Shown here one piece after another: positions 1 to 4,829 of a stretch of 7,241 nucleotides of DNA (positions are counted from its first letter, which is position 1; every line of letters begins with the position of its first letter). The notes under the pieces were generated by a model. It saw only the letters and a list, made by a program, of their open reading frames with translations. It made no database searches and had not been told where the DNA came from. Location: NCBI GenBank assembly GCA_022360375.1, contig JAKSCW010000316.1:1-7241 (forward strand), given 5' to 3'. The position numbers and the translations under genes are program-made. The stretch comes from Balneolales bacterium (GTDB taxonomy: Bacteria > Bacteroidota > Rhodothermia > Balneolales > Balneolaceae).

Positions 1-177
1 CTGGAGAAAGCAGTAATCACCAAAGAAGAAGCAGAATTAGCGCGCAGAGCAGAAGAGGCGCGCTACGATGCCATCCAGGTAGATGAATTTGATTTGGATG
101 AATACATGCATTTAACGCCCCAGGGTTTTGGAAAGAAGAAGGGGAAGTCTTCTTCAAAAATAGCTGAAACTGCCTGA
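1..177 (+). CDS. fadE: FadE-type acyl-CoA dehydrogenase, C-terminal end (partial)
   Basis: An open frame enters from the left edge and ends at TGA 175-177, giving the last 58 residues of a protein. The segment contains AVITKEEAELARRAEEAR followed by AIQVDEFDLDEY. From memory this closely matches the C-terminus of E. coli FadE, which reads 'GVIT..EA.L..KAE..R...I.VDDF.PEEL' within the DUF1974 extension typical of FadE enzymes. The family catalyses the first, FAD-dependent step of fatty acid beta-oxidation, oxidising acyl-CoA to trans-2-enoyl-CoA. The catalytic core lies outside the window, so only the tail supports the assignment. The tail ends in a Lys/Ser-rich stretch (GKKKGKSSSK), which is probably unstructured. 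A strong terminator starts 30 nt after the stop, so this is the last gene of its transcript. Confidence 0.75.
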   Translation: MEKAVITKEEAELARRAEEARYDAIQVDEFDLDEYMHLTPQGFGKKKGKSSSKIAETA

Positions 178-206
178 ACTGAGTTTTTATTGGCAAAAGT
201 AAGGTT

Positions 207-241
207 AAAGCCCTGAGATGTAACTGTCTCGGGGCTTTTTT
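207..241 (+). terminator. Rho-independent terminator after the fadE-like gene
   Basis: The left arm at 207-218 (AAAGCCCTGAGA) pairs with the right arm at 227-238 (TCTCGGGGCTTT) across an 8-nt loop. All 12 positions pair, one of them as a T-G wobble (214 with 231). A run of six T residues at 236-241 overlaps the base of the stem. The hairpin lies 30 nt beyond the fadE stop codon and 128 nt before the lrp-like start, so it separates the two transcripts. Confidence 0.92.
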
Positions 242-368
242 GTATCGAAGAATTTTATTCTGATTAATATGAAATTACAGATTATAGTTCCAATAATTTT
301 TGGATACTATGAATATACACCTTATTTATTCTTTAGATTAGAATATTATCAAAGTAATAAATGACTCT
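242..368 (+). promoter_or_regulatory. AT-rich leader and probable promoter region of the lrp-like gene
   Basis: This 127-nt non-coding stretch between the terminator and the Lrp-family start is very AT-rich and must hold the promoter of the regulator/lyase pair. No clear promoter can be assigned. The best Bacteroidota-like candidate is weak: TTTG at 299-302, 20 nt, then TATTTATT at 323-330, which has two mismatches to TAnnTTTG. An imperfect inverted repeat at 284-310 covers the TTTG, and a second weaker one lies at 331-354. No Shine-Dalgarno sequence precedes the ATG at 369. Confidence 0.5.
284..310. repeat. Imperfect inverted repeat upstream of the Lrp-family gene (candidate operator)
   Basis: ATAGTTCCAA at 284-293 is mirrored by TTGGATACTAT at 300-310. 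The arms are exact reverse complements except for one extra T at 305. The 6-nt centre (TAATTT) is fully AT. Lrp/AsnC regulators commonly bind short, imperfectly palindromic sites with AT-rich centres and often control their own genes. Calling this an operator is inference from position (59 nt before the start codon) and symmetry. Confidence 0.45.
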
Positions 369-839
369 ATGGAATCAATAAAGCTGGACGAAATCGATTT
401 AAAAATCCTGGAAATTCTTCAACAAGAAGGGCGACTTTCTAACAAAGAACTGGCGGAAAGAATCAATCTAACTACCACCCCAACACTAGAGCGGGTACGA
501 CGATTGGAGAGGGAAGGTGTAATTGAAGGGTATTCGGCGAGGATAAATCGAAGGGCGATTAACAAAAACCTGAATGTATTTGTGAACATCACGTTACATG
601 TACATCAGCTTAGTTTAATGGATGAATTTACTGAAGCAGTAAAAGCGATTCCCGAAATCCTGGGTTGTTACAACATTACTGGAGAAGGGGATTTCATGTT
701 GCATCTGGTGGCCAGGGATGTGGATGACTACCAAAACTTGCTTCGTGCTAAACTTGCCACATTACCCGATGTTCAGCGGCTTCACACCACGATAGTGTTA
801 AGCACGATCAAAGAACAATCAAATATCCCGATACCATGA
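369..839 (+). CDS. Lrp/AsnC-family transcriptional regulator
   Basis: The 156-residue product has the usual length and two-domain layout of the Lrp/AsnC family. Residues 6-65 form the N-terminal winged helix-turn-helix: LDEIDLKILEILQQEGRLSN opens it, and TTPTLERVRRLEREGVI (about 36-52) is the recognition-helix region. Residues about 70-146 form the RAM (ligand-binding) domain, with the characteristic Gly-Asp turn in NITGEGDFMLHLVARD (102-117). Such proteins act as dimers or octamers in the cytoplasm and respond to amino acids. The frame overlaps the downstream gamma-lyase gene by 4 nt (ATGA), so the two are almost certainly cotranscribed and translationally coupled, which makes the lyase the likely target. 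Pseudomonas putida offers a precedent: MdeR, an Lrp homologue, controls the methionine gamma-lyase gene mdeA. The ATG at 369 is chosen because it leaves the standard short lead into the first helix. An out-of-frame ATG at 361 opens only six codons. Confidence 0.93.
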   Translation: MESIKLDEIDLKILEILQQEGRLSNKELAERINLTTTPTLERVRRLEREGVIEGYSARINRRAINKNLNVFVNITLHVHQLSLMDEFTEAVKAIPEILGCYNITGEGDFMLHLVARDVDDYQNLLRAKLATLPDVQRLHTTIVLSTIKEQSNIPIP

Positions 840-2056
840 TCAAGATTGAAGAAAAATCTCTGAGCTTCGATTCCGCTGTCGTGCATGCCGGTTTCAAAAA
901 GAAAGATCAATTTGGTTCCCATGTAGCGCCTATTTATCAAACCTCAACTTTCGTATTTGAAGATGTTGATGAAGGGGCAAAGGCTTTTGCCGGGGAAGGA
1001 TCGGTTCATATTTATTCTCGCCTTGGAAACCCGACGGTAGAACAACTGGAACATGCTATTTGTGAATTGGAAACTTTTGGAATGCCTGATGCGAATGAAT
1101 TTGAAGGGGTGGTTTTTGGAAGTGGAATGGGAGCTATTTCAACGTCACTGATCAGTTTTGGAGGTCAGGGGCATATCATTGCTCAAGATGCGCTGTACGG
1201 CTGCACCAGTCAATTCTTATTTGAGCAAGCTCCTGCAATGGGAATCACTACTTCCTTCATCGACATGTGTGATCTCTTTATGTTGGAAATGGAATTGAAG
1301 AAAAACCCAACAACCAAATTGGTGTATTTGGAAAGTATTGCGAATCCAACCATGAGCGTGTGTGATATCGAGGCTATTTCAGAATTAGCACATGAACATG
1401 GAGCGTTAGTTATGGTAGATAACACCTTCGCCACACCGTATCATTTTCAACCATTAGTTCTCGGAGCGGATATCATTGCACATTCCACCACAAAATACCT
1501 GGGTGGGCACGGTATGGTGATTGGGGGAGCTTTGGTGTTGAAAAAAGAACTTTCAGAGACCGCTCATCTTCACACATTCAGAAAAAACCTGGGTGGAGTG
1601 GCCGGCCCTATGGACGCATGGTTATTGATTCAAGGAATCAAAACGTTGTCGATTCGGATGGAGAAGCATGCAGAAAATGGTATGAAAGTGGCTCGATATT
1701 TGGAATCACACCCAAAAGTGAAACAAGTTTGGTATCCGGGATTGGAATCACATCCACAGCATCATTTAGCTGAAAGTATAATGCGAAACGGTTACGGGGG
1801 GGTAATTACTTTCGATTTATCAGGTGGATTTGAAGCTGGAAAGAAACTGATGAACGGAGTGAAACTCTGTACGCTGGCGGTTAGTCTCGGGAATGTAGAC
1901 ACATTAATACAGCACCCTGCTTCTATGACACACTCGGTAATGGATCCGGAACTTCGGCTAAAATCCGGGATTACAGATGGCTTGGTTCGGCTAGCCGTAG
2001 GCATTGAAGATGCACAGGATATCATTGCCGATTTGGAACAAGCATTGCAATTTTGA
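836..2056 (+). CDS. megL: PLP-dependent trans-sulfuration family enzyme, probable methionine gamma-lyase
   Basis: The 406-residue product is a full-length Cys/Met-metabolism PLP enzyme (fold type I, cytoplasmic tetramer in the family). The Schiff-base lysine is K220 in AHSTTKYLGGHG. D195 (VDNTF) should bind the pyridine nitrogen. Y60 and R62 (IYSRLGNPT) reach the neighbouring subunit's cofactor phosphate. R385 (LVRLAVG) should hold the substrate carboxylate. Y121 and C123 in LYGCTSQF match the Tyr114/Cys116 pair characteristic of methionine gamma-lyases. HPASMTHS followed by GITDGLVRL also resembles that group. The expected reaction is L-methionine (or homocysteine/cysteine) to 2-oxobutyrate (or pyruvate), ammonia and a thiol. 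One residue departs from this: where P. putida MGL has Lys240-Asp241, this protein has K250-N251, closer to cystathionine lyases and synthases. Those, or O-acetylhomoserine sulfhydrylase, remain alternatives. The start overlaps the regulator's stop, and the gene faces the lemA/TPM operon. Confidence 0.85.
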   Translation: MIKIEEKSLSFDSAVVHAGFKKKDQFGSHVAPIYQTSTFVFEDVDEGAKAFAGEGSVHIYSRLGNPTVEQLEHAICELETFGMPDANEFEGVVFGSGMGAISTSLISFGGQGHIIAQDALYGCTSQFLFEQAPAMGITTSFIDMCDLFMLEMELKKNPTTKLVYLESIANPTMSVCDIEAISELAHEHGALVMVDNTFATPYHFQPLVLGADIIAHSTTKYLGGHGMVIGGALVLKKELSETAHLHTFRKNLGGVAGPMDAWLLIQGIKTLSIRMEKHAENGMKVARYLESHPKVKQVWYPGLESHPQHHLAESIMRNGYGGVITFDLSGGFEAGKKLMNGVKLCTLAVSLGNVDTLIQHPASMTHSVMDPELRLKSGITDGLVRLAVGIEDAQDIIADLEQALQF

Positions 2057-2079
2057 ATTCGGGAACCAAGAATTTTGAA

Positions 2080-2137
2080 TGGTAAAGCTCAATAATTCAT
2101 AATTCCGGATTTTCAATTCCAATAAGCTGCTTTACCA
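2080..2137. repeat. Perfect 9-bp inverted repeat in the convergent intergenic region
   Basis: TGGTAAAGC at 2080-2088 is exactly complementary to GCTTTACCA at 2129-2137, with 40 nt between them. The right arm includes the stop codon of the minus-strand TPM gene (2132-2134). The structure lies between two converging genes, where a bidirectional transcript end is expected. It lacks a T-run on either side, so it is not a classical terminator. The whole 2057-2131 spacer contains no gene. A 10-nt direct repeat AATTTTGAAT occurs at 2049-2058 and 2071-2080. Confidence 0.4.
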
Positions 2138-2932
2138 ACTTCCGCTGGCGCCTCCACCACCGAAACCAAATCCACCACCACCGCTAAATCCGCCGAAGCT
2201 ACCACCTCCGCCGCCACCGAAGCTGCCTCCTCCACCGAAGCCACCGCCACGGTTTCTACCGCCACCAAAAATCTGGCTCCAGAATAAGGCCTCGATAACG
2301 TCATCAGGTCCAAAGGTTCTGCGTCTTCGCCCGCCACGGCCTCCGCGAGTAATGATAAAAAACAAAATCACAGCAATGATAATGAATACATCTAATGGAA
2401 TACCGCCATCGGAATCAGAATTTCCATAGCGAATTCCGGTTCCTTCGTATTCACCTGCAGCCATTTGGATAATAGCATCAGTCGCACGATCAAGTCCGGC
2501 ATATACAGTTCCATTTCGCATGTTCGGAACCAAAATGTCTTCTACTACCCGGTTAGCCATTACGTCAGGAATAGCTCCCTCTAAACCATAACCCACTTCT
2601 ATTCGTAACTGGCGGTCACTTTCAGCGATTAGAATTAAAACACCATTTTGACGTTCACCTTCCCACATTCTCCATGATTCAGCGAGTGTTATGGAAACAT
2701 CTTCAATAGCGTTTCCCTGAAGACTTTCAATAATTGCAATAGAAATAACATTCGAAGTTGTATCCCGGTAGGTTTGTAACTTAGACTCCAGCGCACTTAC
2801 TTCTCCGGAAGAAAGCATGCCCACATAGTCGTTCACCATACCACGTGGGGAGGAGGGTAGAAAATCAAAATTCTGTCCGGATACAGGAACAGAAGTAAGG
2901 GTGACTAAAACAAATAGGAGAATTCTACGCAT
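2132..2932 (-). CDS. Exported TPM-domain (YgcG-type) protein with membrane anchor and Gly/Ser-rich tail
   Basis: The chosen 266-residue product starts at 2932, although the frame stays open to an ATG at 2968. The 2932 start puts MRR directly before a hydrophobic run ending VPVSG-Q, a normal signal peptide (residues 1-20). It also has GGAGA at 2938-2942, five nt upstream, and only an 8-nt overlap with the previous gene. Residues about 29-150 form the TPM domain (TPM_phosphatase/Psb32 family), including GMVNDYVGMLSSGEV and the hallmark RIEVGYGLEGAIPD. A transmembrane helix follows at about 179-195 (LDVFIIIAVILFFIITR), then the basic stretch RGGRGGRRRR. The C-terminus from about 224 is almost pure Gly with Ser/Phe and ends SGSW, a known trait of this family. 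Topology is probably TPM domain outside and tail inside. Its molecular function is unsettled: related domains have been linked to phosphatase activity and to photosystem II repair. It is third in the lemA operon. Confidence 0.85.
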   Translation of the reverse strand: MRRILLFVLVTLTSVPVSGQNFDFLPSSPRGMVNDYVGMLSSGEVSALESKLQTYRDTTSNVISIAIIESLQGNAIEDVSITLAESWRMWEGERQNGVLILIAESDRQLRIEVGYGLEGAIPDVMANRVVEDILVPNMRNGTVYAGLDRATDAIIQMAAGEYEGTGIRYGNSDSDGGIPLDVFIIIAVILFFIITRGGRGGRRRRTFGPDDVIEALFWSQIFGGGRNRGGGFGGGGSFGGGGGGSFGGFSGGGGFGFGGGGASGSW

Positions 2933-3368
2933 TGTTGTCTCCATAGCTGATTTCATCATCCAGTTCATTTATATCATCGGTTTGATAAGGGAAGTGTTCT
3001 TTCAGTTTTTCTCCAACTAACAAAACTGCATCGCGAATACCACTTTCGTAGTCATCAGCCTGGAAGTACTTTTTCATTAACTCAACTTCTTCTTCCCAGA
3101 AGTCTTGTCCCACTTTTTCGTGGATGCCCTTGTCGCCCCAAATAGCCAGTTTATGGTCTTTGGTGGCGATGTAAATGATAACCCCGTTCCTGAGTTCGGT
3201 TTCATGCATTTTAAGTTCAGCAAAAACCTCGATAGCACGATCAATTGGGTTATCCTTTTTGCAGCGACCTTCTATATGCACACGAACTTCTCCCGAAGTA
3301 TTCGTTTCGGCTTCTTTGATTGCTGCGATTACAGTTTTTTCTTGTTCTTTAGTTAGAAATCGAGCCAT
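2925..3368 (-). CDS. TPM-domain protein without signal peptide
   Basis: The 147-residue product is a second, shorter TPM-domain protein. It has no signal peptide or hydrophobic helix, so it should be cytoplasmic or peripherally membrane-associated. The domain fills most of the chain: helix from residue 6 (TKEQEKTVIAAIKEAE), strand SGEVRVHIEG (25-34), ELRNGVIIYIATKDHKLAIW (58-77), GDKGIHEKVGQDFW (78-91) and a closing helix around 108-125. The C-terminus is acidic (TDDINELDDEISYGD). The segment LAIWGDKGI occupies the place of the RIEVGYGLEG motif in the downstream paralogue, so the two are diverged copies. ATG 3368 lies 2 nt after the lemA stop, and its own stop overlaps the next gene's start by 8 nt. 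That is tight operon packing. No Shine-Dalgarno is visible at its start, so translation is probably coupled to lemA. Confidence 0.85.
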   Translation of the reverse strand: MARFLTKEQEKTVIAAIKEAETNTSGEVRVHIEGRCKKDNPIDRAIEVFAELKMHETELRNGVIIYIATKDHKLAIWGDKGIHEKVGQDFWEEEVELMKKYFQADDYESGIRDAVLLVGEKLKEHFPYQTDDINELDDEISYGDNNA

Positions 3369-3370
3369 GA

Positions 3371-3961
3371 TTAGTTTTCGAAATCTACTACCGGGGCCTG
3401 TTCTGCACCATCCTCAGCTTCGAAGTATGCTTTTCGTTCAAATCCACCGATACCGGCAAAAATACTGGTTGGGAATTTTCTAATGGCCGTGTTGTAGCTT
3501 TGTGCTGTATTATTGAACCGCATTCGTTCGGTCGAAATTCTGTTTTCAGTTCCTTCAAGCTGGGCCTGAAGATCACGGAAATTGGCATTAGCCTGAAGTT
3601 CAGGATAGCGTTCTACTGTGACCAATAGTCGACTTAATGCCCCGCTTAGTTGCTGTTGCGCTGCCTGAAATTGCTGAATTTTTGCCGGATCATTCAAATC
3701 TTCGGCACTTATATTAATGGAAGTTGCCTGGCTTCTGGCTTCGATTACCTGGGTTAGGGTTTCCTGTTCAAAATCTGCAGCACCACGCACTGTGTTTACA
3801 AGGTTAGGAATTAAATCTGCACGGCGTTGATATTGGTTTTCAACTTGCGCCCATGCGCTTTCGACTCCTTCTTCTCTCTCCACCAGCCCATTGTTTATGC
3901 TGATACCATAAAATGCCAAAAGCCCAAGTACAACAAGTACAATTAAAAATTTTCCTTTCAT
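3371..3961 (-). CDS. lemA: LemA family membrane protein
   Basis: The 196-residue product has the size and signature motifs of LemA. Residues 4-21 form one N-terminal transmembrane helix (KFLIVLVVLGLLAFYGI). It is followed by GVESAWAQVENQYQRRADLI (32-51) and PNLVNTVRG (52-60), the most conserved block of the family. The rest is a helical bundle with QAAQQQLSGALSRLLVTVE (99-117), YPELQANANFRDLQAQLEGT (119-138) and RMRFNNTAQSYNTAIRKFPT (146-165). Most of the protein should lie outside the cytoplasmic membrane, anchored by the N-terminal helix. The biochemical role of LemA is not established. It is repeatedly found next to TPM-domain proteins, as here, where it is first of three tightly packed genes. 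ATG 3961 is chosen because the hydrophobic helix follows at once. No Shine-Dalgarno is visible upstream. Confidence 0.95.
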   Translation of the reverse strand: MKGKFLIVLVVLGLLAFYGISINNGLVEREEGVESAWAQVENQYQRRADLIPNLVNTVRGAADFEQETLTQVIEARSQATSINISAEDLNDPAKIQQFQAAQQQLSGALSRLLVTVERYPELQANANFRDLQAQLEGTENRISTERMRFNNTAQSYNTAIRKFPTSIFAGIGGFERKAYFEAEDGAEQAPVVDFEN

Positions 3962-4016
3962 GATAGTTTAGTTGGTTTGATTAACTTTCGCCCGCACTGT
4001 ACGAGCCAAAAGTGTT
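3962..4016. promoter_or_regulatory. Divergent intergenic region between lemA and the HAD phosphatase
   Basis: These 55 nt (95 if the HAD gene starts at 4056) must hold the start signals of two divergent transcripts. No promoter match on either strand is good enough to assign. The only clear symmetric element is CCAAAAgtgTTTTGG at 4006-4020, a perfect 6-bp inverted repeat with a 3-nt centre, followed by seven T residues at 4025-4031. It could be an operator or a small hairpin in the HAD leader. Neither role is shown. Confidence 0.4.
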
Positions 4017-4757
4017 TTGGTTCATTTTTTTCCCAACCTATCAAAAATTATTCCATTGTCTGATCTATACCCCGAATTCGTTTATTTTGACTTAGATGAT
4101 ACCCTTCTCGATCACAAAAAGGCAGAACAAAATGGCCTGGCCGATGTACATCAGCACTTTGTTGATTTTGAGGAAATTCCCCTGGCAAAATTGATCGATA
4201 CCTATCATCATATCAACAAGGGGTTATGGGAAGAATACGGCAGGGGAGAAATTGACCGGCATATTCTGCATCGTCGCAGATTTGAGGAAACTTTCATTGA
4301 ATTGGGTATAAACCCGGACCTGTATGTTGAAGCAGGTAAGGTATATATGAATTATTACCGAAACCATTGGGAATGGGTAAAAGGAGCAAGGCAAGTCTAT
4401 GAAAATATTGCGGATAAATTTCCGGTTGGAATTATCACAAATGGTTTTGCGGAAACCCAATGGATGAAGATTAACCAATTTGGGTTTAAGGAAACTACGC
4501 GACAGATTGTCATTTCCGAAGAGGTGGGGGTGATGAAACCCCATCCCAAAATATTTGACTACGCCACTAAGCTGGCAGATGTGAAGCGAGAGAAAATACT
4601 TTATGTTGGTGATTCCTACACCTCCGATGTTCAGGGAGGGAAGGCTGCAAATTGGATGGTTGCCTGGTTCACATCCAATCCCGAACCTGAACAGGCAAAG
4701 CTTCCGGATTTAGCGTTTGATGATTTTGAAGTTTTATTAAGTTCATTAAAACTCTAG
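4017..4757 (+). CDS. yjjG: HAD-superfamily hydrolase, YjjG-like nucleotidase
   Basis: The 246-residue product (numbered from TTG 4017) has all four HAD motifs. Motif I is FVYFDLDDTLLD with nucleophile D25 and general acid/base D27. Motif II is T141 in GIITNGF. Motif III is K174 in EEVGVMKPHPKIFDYA. Motif IV is GDSYTSD with D199 and D204 for Mg2+. Residues about 35-125 form a helical C1 cap. The ITNGF...Q pairing and the VISEEVGVxKPxxKIFDYA stretch closely resemble E. coli YjjG, a nucleotidase acting on pyrimidine and non-canonical nucleoside monophosphates. The broader HAD family is promiscuous, so the substrate is not certain. No ATG or GTG lies between the in-frame TGA at 3978 and motif I. 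Possible starts are TTG 4017 or TTG 4056, and the latter leaves 11 residues before the nucleophile. The gene is divergent from lemA and 72 nt before the DUF1080 gene, so it is probably a separate unit. Confidence 0.85.
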   Translation: MVHFFPNLSKIIPLSDLYPEFVYFDLDDTLLDHKKAEQNGLADVHQHFVDFEEIPLAKLIDTYHHINKGLWEEYGRGEIDRHILHRRRFEETFIELGINPDLYVEAGKVYMNYYRNHWEWVKGARQVYENIADKFPVGIITNGFAETQWMKINQFGFKETTRQIVISEEVGVMKPHPKIFDYATKLADVKREKILYVGDSYTSDVQGGKAANWMVAWFTSNPEPEQAKLPDLAFDDFEVLLSSLKL

Positions 4758-4772
4758 AGAAAAATTCTCAAT

Positions 4773-4803
4773 TTTGTGCTTTAAACAGGTTTCTATACAT
4801 TTC
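4773..4803 (+). promoter_or_regulatory. Candidate Bacteroidota-type promoter for the DUF1080 gene
   Basis: TTTG at 4773-4776 is followed after exactly 19 nt by TACATTTC at 4796-4803, which matches the TAnnTTTG -7 element at all but the last base. The spacing fits the TTTG/TAnnTTTG pattern described for Bacteroides and Flavobacterium. The transcript would start near 4810, about 20 nt before the ATG at 4830, in a spacer with no Shine-Dalgarno. Such matches arise easily in AT-rich DNA. Confidence 0.4.
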
Positions 4804-4829
4804 GAAATCAACTCTAAAACCATTCTCAT

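Noticed and set aside
361..381. ATG at 361 as an upstream leader peptide of the Lrp-family gene.
   Set aside because: It opens six codons (MTLWNQ) that overlap the true start in another frame, with no ribosome binding site and no amino-acid run that would suggest attenuation.
1796..1802. A run of seven G residues inside the gamma-lyase gene, considered as a phase-variable or frameshift site.
   Set aside because: The frame is intact across it and encodes the conserved GYGGVITF segment. The run is too short on its own to claim slippage.
2113..2337. A 74-codon minus-strand frame rich in Ala, Val and Glu.
   Set aside because: It is the out-of-frame reading of the Gly-rich tail codons of the TPM gene, which produces artificial Ala/Val repeats.
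3105..3483. Two plus-strand open frames (83 and 102 codons) opposite the TPM and lemA genes.
   Set aside because: They lie antisense to well-supported family genes, show no recognisable domain and have atypical composition (Phe-rich or Ser/Cys-rich).
4757..4769. GAGAA-AAA-TTCTC hairpin at the end of the HAD gene as a terminator.
   Set aside because: It has only five pairs with a 3-nt loop, and just AATTTT follows rather than a clean T-run. It is too weak to annotate.
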